From positions 6,221,717 through 6,285,716 of the forward strand of contig JAQFVV010000056.1 of NCBI GenBank assembly GCA_028023455.1: a DNA stretch of 64,000 nt, in the 5' to 3' direction. Under the pieces are notes generated by a model that saw nothing but the letters and a program-made list of their open reading frames with translations, searched no databases and was not told the origin of the DNA. The DNA comes from Epiperipatus broadwayi. Lineage: Eukaryota > Onychophora > Udeonychophora > Euonychophora > Peripatidae. Positions 1 through 10,592 of this stretch are shown one piece after another (within the stretch, counting starts at the first letter, position 1; the number at the start of each line of letters is the position of its first letter). A program made the translations under genes and the position numbers.

Positions 1-1191
1 GGTGACTTTTTATCATACCAATGCTGAATTAATCATATATAGTTTGAATTATTTATTTCTTATAGATATTTAGTTATTATCTTATTATTCCTACGTTCTA
101 TTGCATATACTCCATTTATATGTTTTCTCATTCCTTTAATATATTTATTATTTAATATATTCATTACAATTCTCCTTTTTTATTTACTATCTTATATTTA
201 ATTACATTATTATATTTTTATTAAATTTTTCTAATGATTTTATTAATGCTCTTAACTATATTATTACAATACACTTTAACACATATATATATATATATTC
301 ATCCTTTTTATGCTATCTTTCTTACATTTTCCCTTCTCTTTTTCTTTATTTTCCCCATTACATCTTTTTTCTGATATTTTTACACTTTTCTCTATCATTT
401 TCTCTGAATATTCATTCTCGTTAAACTCTTTAATTATTAATTCTACCTCTTTCTTATACTCTTCTTTATTTGAACAATAATTAATAGCTCTATATACTCT
501 TGAACTAATACTACTTAATTTCTATGTATTATCCATACTAGAATTCCAATTCATTATACCACCATCCCCATTCATTTTCTTATATACTGATGTTTCTATT
601 CTACATTTTCCCTTCTCATAAAAACATGAGTATATAAAAAAATGAATGTGGATAGTAGTATAATGAATTGGAATTCTAATGTGGATAATAAAATAAAATA
701 AGTAGTATTAGTTCAAGTGTATATAGAGCTATTAATTATTGTTCAAATGAATAAGAGTATAAGAAAAAGGTAAAATAAATAGTTAAAGAGTTTAAAGAGA
801 ATGAATATACAAAGAAAATAATAGAGAAAAACCATAAAAATATTAGAAAAAAGATATAAAGAAGAAAATAAATAAAAGAAAAAAAGATGTAAGAAAGATA
901 GCATAAAAAGGAAGAATATATGTATTAAAATGTATAGCAATAATATAGTTAAGAGCATTAATAAAAATAGAAAAATTAATAAAAATATAATAATGTAATT
1001 AAATATAAGATTGTAAATAAAAAAGGAGAAATGTAATAGATAAATTAGATAATAAATATATAAAGGAATAGAAAAACATATAAATGGAGTATATGCAATA
1101 GAATTTAGATCACGTAGGAATAATACGATAAAAACTAAATATGTAGGAGAAATGAAAAATTCAATCTATACAAGATAATAAAAAGTCACCA
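1..1191. repeat. Fold-back (palindromic) element, 1.2 kb
   Basis: The first bases (GGTGACTTTTTAT) are the reverse complement of the bases ending at 1191 (ATAAAAAGTCACC). The match runs inward through most of both arms, for example GCATATACTCCATTTATATG near 103 against its complement near 1080. The arms are roughly 1-580 and 625-1191, with a loop of about 40 bases that includes the run CATTTTCCCTTCTCATAAAA. The arms differ by scattered substitutions and small indels, so this is not an assembly mirror of identical sequence. No long open frame belongs to it. The left end coincides with the window edge, so a target-site duplication cannot be checked. Confidence 0.75.
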
Positions 1192-1194
1192 ATT

Positions 1195-1539
1195 TATATG
1201 CATGCTATGGAAACAGAACATATATTTGACAGAGATAGCATTAGAATGATTGGATATACTAATAAAAAAGATAAAAAATAGAAGAAGCTATATTAATTTA
1301 AAAAATAAAACTAAATTTAAATGGAGAGGGGAGGTAAAGACATTCTTTTTATAGGAATGTTAATGTGTATGTGTGTATATATATATATATAAAGTTTTGT
1401 AAAATAAAAAGTTTAAAAATAGGATAAAAAGTTAAAGAAATTGATGTGAGTGAGTGAGTGAGTGAGTGAGTGAGTGAGTGAGTGAGTGAGTGAGTGAGTG
1501 AGTGAGTGAGTGAGTGAGTGAGTGAGTGAGTGAGTGAGT

Positions 1540-1578
<39 letters not shown>

Positions 1579-2135
1579 GTGTTAAAGGAGTATATGAAAA
1601 AGAGCTAAGGATCTTGAAAAAAAGAGTCAGTTATAAATTTAAAAAGAAAGAGGAAGATTTGTAAAAGGTGAGTAAAACAAATAAGTAAATTATAAACAGG
1701 AATAAAAAATGAAAGTAGGAATAGGAATAAAAATTATTAATAAAAGAATATGTATAGATAATTAATAAAAAGGAAGGAAAGAAATTTAGATTTACAGGTA
1801 TTAAAAGTAAAATAAAAAGATGGTAAAATATATTAGAGAATAATGTAGAATAATAGATAAAAAGAAAACATAAAAAGTAAAAAGTAAAAAAAAAGTAGAA
1901 ATAGTAAAGAAATAATGAAAAAATAATAATTAAAAAAAGGAAAGCAAAGATATAGGGTTAAAAATAAAATATGATTATGAATAATAATGTAAAATATATA
2001 TTTTTATATGTATAAAGAATAATGGTTATATGTTTAAATGTTGTAACTCTGATGAAGACTCAGGGCAGTTGAAATGATTAGAAAATTAAAGAAATTATAT
2101 ATAAAAAAATCTGTATTAGTGTATAGATTAATAAA
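1195..2135 (+). mobile_element. Penelope-like element 3' relic (GIY-YIG C-terminal part and tail)
   Basis: Directly after the fold-back, frame 1195 reads YMHAMETEHIFDRDSIRMIG and then a lysine-rich run before a stop. This fits the region after the GIY-YIG core in Penelope-like elements, where a conserved HA-x-ET-x-H block is followed by a hydrophobic-basic stretch. Near 2040-2140 lies a tail of the type CTGATGAAGACTCAGGGCAG, as often seen in Penelope 3' UTRs. A microsatellite sits between the two. The upstream reverse transcriptase is absent; either the 1-1191 insertion separates it or it lies outside the window. The family call is by motif recognition only. A LINE tail is the alternative for the 2040 segment. 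Confidence 0.45.
1446..1576. repeat. Microsatellite (TGAG)n then (AG)n
   Basis: About 100 bases of uninterrupted GAGT/TGAG tetranucleotide pass into about 30 bases of AG dinucleotide. It lies within the Penelope-like 3' relic. Confidence 0.98.
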
Positions 2136-2345
2136 AAGTAATATATATGAATACATATGACGGAATGAAAAAAAAAGTAAAGAAGATATAAAAACAAATG
2201 CTATTAAATAAATAAAAAAATTAAAATTTTGAAAATGAAAGAAAACATTTTAATTTAAAACATATATTTCAAATGATTCCAGAATTTTATAGCATGTGAT
2301 AGCATCTATAAATCTAAAGAACACTCCATATTTGACTTTAGGTAT

Positions 2346-4640
2346 TAATTTTGTAATGGTCATATTCGTGCAACAAAATCCAGAGTTCTGGCAAATTATA
2401 ACAATGCTGATCCAGATGAGTTGAGATCTTGTATCTGACTATACTTCAACTATTTCACCAGCCCTCTGCCATTTACTACCCTATGGATGACCAATATGAG
2501 GTTACACTTGGTCTCAATGTAATTCACAAGAAAGCAATAAAACAGGGTGAAAAATGAGATTTGGGAATGACTGATAAACTAGTAATAATATTAAATAAAT
2601 TCACACTTATGGCTAAATAAATGGATAGATATAAATTAACATGCAACACTAAACTTGGATTGATTTGAAGTATTTTACAAGAGACACATGAAACAGAATC
2701 ACAATTTAAATATCTTTAGTAATTAAATTAAGCAAATTAATTAATATAAAACAAAACAGGAGTGCACTGGTGAAATCTTATACATGGAGGTGTTACATCA
2801 ATGATGAGCTAATTTAGTTGCAGGGATCTCATCTTCTGGGATGTACTTTTAATAATTTAATATTAAAGTTTATTACAATTTAATATCTGTGATTAATATT
2901 CATGCCTAGGTATGCTATGCCATCTATTCTAGGTTTTCTATGGGAATCTAAACCTTACAAGGATGGTGTATGATTAAAATATAACTTATTCTTACTAACA
3001 ATACATAATGAGCAATAAATATGCTCCCTATGCAGATTATTTAAGTAAACTAGATTAGACATTCAGATCAATGCTGAACTGTATAATAATAAGCAGAGCT
3101 TCTGATACTATGGCACTAAATTACTAAATAAGAATTGCAGTACGAATATATAATTAGTCATAGGATTCAGTACCAAGTACTCAGTTTCCTTGCTAGTGTA
3201 ATGTGAACCTTAGTTCGGGATATCAAGGCAGCTTTACATTTGTTTTCTGGACCCACATGTTTCACTTCTATGGAGGTGCCCAAACTAATAATTGGGTGGT
3301 CTTTCACCATAAGCCCATTTACAAAGAAAGCATAGTAAGGCATATTGCATGTATAATGCTATGTAAGAATATACTCACAATGCTTACTAGAGAATATTAA
3401 TTATTAAAATTAAAACTAATGGACGAAATACTAGTTTCGTTCTGCAAACTACCTTATTCCAGTTCACTAATTAGCATACTAAAACATGCTAAGATGGTCT
3501 TATTAAAGCAAGCTAGTTCATGAATACTAAATCTGAATAGTTTATCTAATAAACTAAGCAGGAGAAAAACATATTTGGGCTTAATTAATTGTTATTAATA
3601 TACTTTTTAAATATCAACCTTGCTATCATCTAACTATAAATATATTATTAATATGCAAACCTTAATGATAAGCTAGGACATAATAGCTTAACTAAACACA
3701 CATATATAAGAATAGGTTTCAAAATGGAGATTTATGTTTGTTAAAAAGCAACATAAATCAAATTACTGGAGAGCTTCTAATCATCTCTCTAAAGTTACTA
3801 ATTATTAATCTCCATTTTGGATTATGGCATATCATAAAACATCAATAGAATACAACAAAATAAAATAAAATAGAGTAGGCATGATTGCAGATTAAAAAAT
3901 ATACTTAATAACTAAATACATTTATTATGTTTAAGTGCATTATTTAAAATTTTGATTATTCATTTATTTAATTTAAAGTTATAATAAACATCTCTATACT
4001 TCCCCATAGTTTTTAAATTCATATAAATAAAGATATAATCTTTAGTTTCAAAAATGATTAGTAATAATCATTAGTGTATTTATCTGAAATGGATGGTGTC
4101 AAAGTTGTGAGTAGAGGGAATTTGACAATGGTAAATGAAAATGTAACAATTAATTTAAAGTTACATTAAAACTTTATATAGTTTATTTATTGAGAAATTA
4201 TTTATAAGTTTATAATTTATGAAAATTCATTAAAATAGCTAGCTTAGGAAACTTTAAGAGTAATTTAATTTAAGATCATTTTTAGAGAGCTCTGCAGAGA
4301 AAAATATTACCAATCTTCTAGTTGAGTTATCCAGCATTGCATCTAGCAGAGACATTCTTCAATAGGTCATCTCCGGATGTTTTCTTGATAGATGGCAGAA
4401 CTAGTTTCTTCAATTCCACAGCAATGAGGATGACTTGCAGTGAGTGGACAGTTACTGCTCTTCTAAAGGAAGATGGCAAAGTTAGGCTTTCTTAGCCAAT
4501 CATCTTCATTTTTAAATGGGTGTAGCTTCCAGCAACAACTGCTCCACGTATAATAGAGAGCAGATTTTGAGTGTTGTATTTTGAGGTTTCTTATATGAAT
4601 CTTCCGACAACCTCTTACCAACCTATTAATTTGTTTACAT
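2346..4640 (+). repeat. Dispersed non-coding repeat family R1, copy 1
   Basis: This copy aligns by eye with 15911-18200 and 57473-60417, all in the same orientation. Shared blocks include the start (TGTAATGG.CATATTCGTGCAA followed by CAAAATCCAGA), a block near 3280 (CCAAACTAATAATTGGGTGG, then CACCATAAGCCCATTT), and the end block AGAGCTCTGCAGAGAAAAAT at 4287. Divergence is substantial, so the copies are old. No coding frame is conserved between copies; the 65-residue frame at 3203-3400 is not shared and is probably fortuitous. The TG start suggests a very long solo LTR as one possibility, but I see no PBS, polypurine tract or paired copy, so the class stays open. Confidence 0.6.
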
Positions 4641-6136
4641 TTTTAAAATTTAATCCGTAATTTTAGCATAGTTTTGTTAACTTTTAAAATCAGTACTAAC
4701 ATTTTAAAAAAGACAAAAGCAAATTTTGAGTGAATAACAAAATAATGCAGCTTGTGTGATTTTGCTGTGCCTCAAATTGTATTTTAGATTTATTTTTAAA
4801 ATCTGTTTTTAATATCTACACAATTTTAATGAGGTGGGTGTGGCATATTTTCCAAAAATTATTCAATCTTTTAAAACTAATTCTGTTAACATAAACATTC
4901 TGCTATATATGTATCTCAGCCACCTCAGGAATTGAAATTATATGCAAGTTTTAAATGAAATGAGTAAATTTTTATATTAAATTTATAACAAATTAAAGAT
5001 ATAAAATAATATAATTGTGTTGCAACACTTATTAAATCTATTGCATTGCAGCTTCATTTGCATATACATGTAGATGTTTATACATATATAACAATGTTAA
5101 TATAACCTATGTTTAATTTATTATATAAATTATAATCAGATATACGTATTATGTACAGTTATACGTATATATAAGTTAACAGACACGAATATACTTAATA
5201 TACCTAAATAGGTGTAAATATATTTAAATATGTGTAGTTGGATAAATTTGAACTCAGAATAAATACAACAATGAATCATAATATGTGAAACAGGATGGGT
5301 GTCAATAAATGCCATTTCAATTTTAAGAAGTGTTTCATTTTAGAATTCTATCATTGATCTTCTCTGTTCATTTCTTTCATATATTTTTCTTCAGCTGTAA
5401 TTTTTAATAAAAGATACTTTTTTCATTAAATCATTATGGTTTAAACAAATTTTGTTAAGATTTAAGTACAAAAAACAAAAACTATTTTTTTAACAATAAA
5501 ATGTCAATTTTGCAAATAAAAAAAACAAAAACAAATAATAAGTAGAAATCTCAAAACAAACAATTTCATTTTAATCATTAGTATACAAAATGTATTGACC
5601 AATAAGTTTTATTGAAATTTAAATATTCTAAAACACACTAATATTAGAAATATTATACAAAAACTTTTCAATTAAATAAGCATTAAAAAAGAATAATAAA
5701 TTTAGTTAAACAAACATTTCAGCTAACTAATTTTCTGCTAAAAAAAGCAAAATAAATATATTGAAGCTTAAAATAAATCTAAATTTCACATACTTATTAA
5801 AAAATACATAATATAAACATATTTTTCTGTTATTACACAGACAACAAAAGTTTTTGTTCAGCAAGGACAGAAATTTATTTTCTTCTCAATAGAGCATCCT
5901 AGATATATGTAGAAATAAATCATAGTGTGTTAAATGGTTTCCAACCATGAAAATCATTCAAAGTTTAAATATCTATTGAAAGTTTTTATTGATAATAGAT
6001 CTAAATGGATTCTTGCCACTGAAAATATTTCAATCCAATATAACCCATACAAATCAGGAAAGAGTTTAAAATCCATGCTGTTATAAATTCTAGTTTAATA
6101 GTTCTTAAAATAAAAATATATTGAAATGGTATGATA
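4641..6136. other. Unassigned AT-rich DNA
   Basis: I see no coding frame, terminal repeats or similarity to other parts of the window, only AT-rich low-complexity stretches such as the A-rich tracts near 5516-5540. Confidence 0.5.
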
Positions 6137-6312
6137 TACACCTGGTCTCTTTTTGTGCAGATTTTTTTAAAGCAATTTTGAAGTTATGCGGTTCATGTTT
6201 CTTCATAATTTCTGTTTATACCGTTTTCTTTTATGCGATGAAGAAGTTCATATTTCACTTAAAATCAGATTTCACCATTTTATATACATACATTAAATTT
6301 TACATACTTTAA

Positions 6313-6468
6313 ATGCCTGTTGGAAAAAGGTTTGGCAATAAATTTAGATACCTAGAAGATTTAGAAAAAGATAATGAAACAGAAGTGGAACCTGTTCGTT
6401 TCACAGCAAAAATGATTTGAGAAAGTCTTCAACTTTCTAATCAATTGGAAAATCAATTTAATTGTTAA
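6313..6468 (+). pseudogene. Short unrecognised reading frame inside the TA-flanked copy 1
   Basis: From ATG at 6313 the frame gives 35 residues beginning MPVGKRFGNKFRYLEDLEKD, rich in charged residues. A TGA at 6418 follows, then 15 more residues in the same frame (ESLQLSNQLENQFNC) before TAA at 6466. The composition looks protein-like rather than random AT-rich translation. It has no equivalent in the shorter copies 2 and 3, so it may be the eroded N-terminus of a protein from a longer relative or from an older insertion. I do not recognise the family. Confidence 0.2.
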
Positions 6469-6527
6469 TGACATGAATTACAAACTAAATTCCAACGAGA
6501 GCTAAATAGTTGTACATCGGTGTATGT

Positions 6528-7719
6528 CACTATGATGGTCAAATATCCAATATGATTTATTTGTCCATAATGTTGTCACAAAGAGAAATAAATAAATAAT
6601 CAATCAAACAAGATTGAAATAAACAACTATTAATAATTATATTTAAATATTTATCAAACCGGCTTTCATCTCCATTGAGACCTTCTCAAGATATTATATT
6701 ATACAATTCATATAAACAAATAATAATATTCACTCCATCTACTGGACATTATTTACATTATATTTCATTTTCTTTTTAAACATGTCCATATATTATAAAT
6801 AAATAAATTTAACATATTATACATCTAAAAATTTTAACAAAATTCCCCCCCCCCCAAAAAAAAATAATAATAATAATAATAATTATATATATATTTTACA
6901 TCTTTTAAAAATAAATAAATAAATAAATAAATTGGTATTTACATATGTACAACCATTTCCTACACTTTCCAATTGTTTAATAAAGCCCATTTCCCACCTA
7001 ATTTAGCTGGACCTTTTACTATATTTACACATTTGTCTAAGTTTTCTTGAATATATAATGTTTCATAATATATTCTCTTATGGTAATTCTTTACATACTT
7101 AATAACATTTACATTTTCCTCACACTTCATTTTATGCCCTGTATTTTATGTATTTTATGCATTATTTGGATACAGGGCATAACATAAGTGTGAGGAAAAT
7201 ATAAGTGTTATTAAGTATGTAAAGAATTACCATAAGAGAATATATTATGAAACATTATATATTCAAGAAAACTTAGACAAATGTGTAAATATAGTAAAAG
7301 GTCCAGCTAAATTAGGTGGGAAATCGGCTTTATTAAACAATTGGAAAGTGTAGGAAATGGTTGTACATATGTAAATACTATTTATTTATCTATTTATTTA
7401 TTTTTTAAAAGATGTAAAATATATATTTAATTATTATTATTATTATTATTTGGGGGGGGGGGGGAATTTTGTTAAAATTTTTAGATGTATAATATGTTAA
7501 ATTTATTTATTTATAATATATGGACATGTTTAAAAAGAAAATGAAATATAATGTAAATAATATCCAGTAGATGGAGTGAATATTATTATTTGTTTATATG
7601 AATTGTATAATATAATATCGTGAGAAGGTCTCAATGGAGATGAAAGCCGGTTTGATAAATATTTAAATATAATTATTAATAGTTGATTATTTCAATCTTG
7701 TTTGATTGATTATTTATTT
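6528..7719. mobile_element. Fold-back Penelope-like insertion flanked by a 12-bp direct repeat
   Basis: ATCGGTGTATGT occurs at 6516-6527 and again at 7720-7731, bracketing the insert. Inside, arms of about 6588-7147 and 7169-7720 are reverse complements around a short loop, matching through CCGGCTTTCATCTCCATTGAG and its complement. The right arm, read on the plus strand from 7161, encodes a Penelope-type C-terminal block: KNYHKRIYYETLYIQENLDK, then KGPAKLGG, a run to NNWKV and a stop. The left arm carries the same block on the minus strand. The downstream tail (GAGAAGGTCTCAATGGAGAT) resembles Penelope 3' UTRs. A G-tract of about 13 bases mirrors the C-tract at 6845. Confidence 0.7.
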
Positions 7720-8622
7720 ATCGGTGTATGTTTATATTTTCTTTTATACACATATATACATGGAGAAACTTTTAGACAGAAAAAAATTACAAGTAAAAAT
7801 ATTTACAAACTTTTAAAGTTAAAAATTCTTAAATGAAAATTTAACCGTTAAGTCATTATTAACACATTCATAGAAGCATGTCATATATATATAGTTGCAC
7901 TCGTGGAAGTGCATTCTCTAACAGCTAGACATAGCAGTCTGGATATTGCAAGCTTCATAAACAATTAGTAAAATCATTGTCCCAAAGTTTAATTACTGAT
8001 TACATTGTTGACAAAAAACCATTAACGCAGCACAAGACTGAAGTTGGTGCTAATTATATTTCCTCTGGTGTTGAATTTGATTTCTTACAGTTCACAAATG
8101 ACCCCGCATATTGTCAAATAGCGATAATGGTTAAAATATGTCTGAAAAATGTAAAATAAATTACACATAAAAACATATTGTTTTGAATAAAATTAAATAG
8201 TTAATAAAAAAAGTAAAAAATGTTTGTCTTGTATCAATTTTTTTCAAATATTTGAAATTTTTTATTAGTCATAGTTTATTTCCTTATTTTTTTATGCGAA
8301 TTTTAAAGTAATATTATCTTGTTGCTTTGGCTTTATGTAATTTTCAAAAATTACGGAACATATCCCACATTTTTCAAGGTAAGTTAAGTCTATTTTTGTG
8401 CGATTTTTTTAATGTGGGTTTTCTATGGAACCTATCTACCACATAAAAAGAGACCCAGGTGTATTTATAGTTTTTTCTTTCTTTTATATATTATCATACA
8501 ATAAATTATTTAGTAAATTATAAATATATATATTTTTGATAATATATTTTTATTTTGAATACTTAATAGATAGAAGAAATAGTCATTTTTCATTTATAAC
8601 AAAGGCATACATCTTTGATATA

Positions 8623-9590
8623 CACCTGGGTCTCATTTTACGCGATAGATAGCTTCCTCAGAAAACACACACAAACGAAATCGTGCAAAAATAGACGTAA
8701 CTTACCTTGAAAAAGGGGGGACACGGACTGTGATTTTTCAAAACTCGCATAAAAGCAAAGCACAAATGTAAAATTTACTTTAAAATTTGTGCAAAAAAAA
8801 AAATAAGGAAATAAAATATGACTAATAAAAAATTTCAAATTTGAAAAAAATTGATACAAGACAAACTTTTTTTAACTATAATATTTAATTTTATTCAAAA
8901 CAATATATTTTTATGTATAATTTACAGTAATTTATATTTCTTTATACACGTTTTAATTATTATTGCTATTTGCCGGTAAACAGATTCGTTTGCAAACTGA
9001 AAAAAAAATCAGATTTTTCAGAAGATGAAATACAACTAGCGCCAACGTCACTCTCATGTTGCGTTAATTAATGGTTTTCTCGTGACAACGTAATTAGTAA
9101 TTAATCTGACAACTAAAAATTAAATTCTTATTTTTGTCTTTAATTTTCAATTTTAATTGTGCCCACTGCTATTACTCATCTTTTAAAAATAAACTTGCGG
9201 ACACTAAATGATTAATAATTGATTAAACGTTTTTTTTTAAAAAGCAAAAACAGAATGTGATTTAAAATGCAAAATTAACACGCACAATGTTTGAACAAAT
9301 TTATATTATAATCTTGTAAAATTTAATGTGTGTATACATAAAATGTGGAAATCATGATTTTAGTTTCATTATTGCATAAAATCTTACTATTATAAAGCGC
9401 TGAAAATATTGAAATTACTAAGTTGAAAGTCGAATTTCAATAATGTGCTATTACTTTCAATATAATGTGAGTGCACAAAATTTATTATTTAAAGTAATAT
9501 CGCAATATCGGAGTTCAACTTCCAGTGAAACACGAATTGCGTAACTTCAAAATCATGTTAAATAAGTCCACGTAAAAAAATACCCAGGTG
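8623..9590 (-). mobile_element. TA-flanked non-autonomous DNA element, copy 2
   Basis: The ends CACCTGGGTCTCATTTTA and TACCCAGGTG are inverted and flanked by TA. The orientation is opposite to copies 1 and 3: TCTATCGCG-proximal sequence is on the left and the GTTACGCAATTC-type subterminal block is on the right. The interior matches 18933-19884 closely over its whole length (CACGCACAATGTTTGAACAA, AATTATTGCATAAAATCTTA and others). The 73-residue minus frame at 8638-8859 lies in non-coding body and is not conserved. At 968 bases it is uninterrupted, so it is the best reference copy of the family here. Confidence 0.75.
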
Positions 9591-10205
9591 TATATACATA
9601 TTTCCTATTTCAATATTTTATATTTAGAGATTTTCTTACATTTTAGACTTTAATTTATTAATCTGTTTCAAAAAATTGTTTAATTTAATTAATAAATTAT
9701 TTATTCATGTATGTAAGTATTATTATTTTATTTGTAAGCAAGTACTTCTTTATAAATACATAATAATGGAAATTGCCAAGTTATCTATTTTTGCTTTTAA
9801 AATATTTTTTTCCTAGAAATAATCTATGACAAATCTGTATTCAGTTTTATTTTTATACATATTAGAATAAATAAATAATATATTTGTTCCATTTATGTGT
9901 ATTATTTTTATTATATAAAGTTAAATTATTTTATCTGAGAGGAAATTTATTGTTATTTCCGTTTTTGAAATCATTTCATTGAGGTCTTACATTTCTTTTG
10001 CACAAACTTTTTTTACTGAATAAATACTATTGTTAATTTATAAAATTTGTGCAAAAATTATTAAATTATCATCAAAATTCAGTTTCCACAAAAGTTTTTT
10101 TTTCTTCAAAATATAATAATTCTTAGAATATCAATTATTCAACTTTGGAAAGTGCATTTTATTTTGAATTTGGTTTTATAAACATAGTTTTAAATATAAT
10201 TACAA
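9591..10205. other. Unassigned AT-rich DNA
   Basis: I see no coding frame or repeat structure here. Confidence 0.5.
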
Positions 10206-10592
10206 TGTTTAACTTGAATTCAGACCCATATGACTATATAAGCTATTGAGTTTGGATTGAAAATATTAATTGTGTTTCAATTTCATTCTCATAGTTTTGT
10301 AGATAAATACAGTGAAAAGGTGGGTGCTGGAGGGTTGCATTAGATCCTAAGATCTAGGTGCAGTGCTCTCAGATCCAAGGCTCCTCACTGATGAAGGCCA
10401 CAAGCCAGAAACTAGTCTGGGGGTATTGGATGAGTAGGCACTGGATAGGGATTTTATGCACAAGCCTTCTGGCATCCATTGATTGCTCTTGTTAGCACAA
10501 GATGGCACTACTATATGGAGAGTTTTGCTTTGTTTTGAATTGTTTAATAACAATTATGTGCTAATATGAGATAGTGATCATGTGATGTTTAA
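10206..10592 (+). repeat. Penelope-like tail repeat R2, copy 1
   Basis: This copy is nearly identical to 13137-13520, from CCCATATGACTATATAAGCT to AGTGATCATGTGATGTTT. It contains the block CTCACTGATGAAGGCCACAA, then CAGAAACTAGTCTGGG, which resembles the regulatory tail of Penelope-like elements and some LINE 3' UTRs. It ends with AGATGGCACTACTATATGGA and a TTTTGCTTTGTTTTGAATTG block. The minus-strand frame at 10347-10553 spans this repeat and is repeated at the second copy; I judge it non-coding because it covers UTR-like sequence only. Confidence 0.6.

Larger units (their letters stand above)
6139..8461 (+). mobile_element. TA-flanked non-autonomous DNA element, copy 1 (contains a nested insertion)
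   Basis: The left end CACCTGGTCTCTTTTT and the right end AAAAAGAGACCCAGGTG are inverted and flanked by TA on both sides (6137-6138, 8462-8463). This matches the TA target duplication of Tc1/mariner-type elements. Terminal and subterminal sequence is shared with copies at 8623-9590 and 18933-19884, for example TTTTCAAGGTAAGTTA near the right end and ATTTTGAAGTTA near the left. The body is interrupted at 6528-7719 by a fold-back insertion; without it the copy is about 1.1 kb. A 60-codon frame at 7977-8159 is open here, but the matching part of the other two copies has stops, so I do not count it as a gene. No DDE transposase is seen. Confidence 0.7.

Noticed and set aside
7977-8159. 60-codon open frame as a conserved small gene of the TA-flanked family
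   Set aside because: The corresponding parts of copies 2 and 3 contain stops in the same frame, so it is not conserved as protein.
10347-10553. Minus-strand 68-residue frame repeated at 13277-13483
   Set aside because: The repetition reflects the repeated R2 tail; the sequence is UTR-like and its inverted third copy does not preserve the frame.
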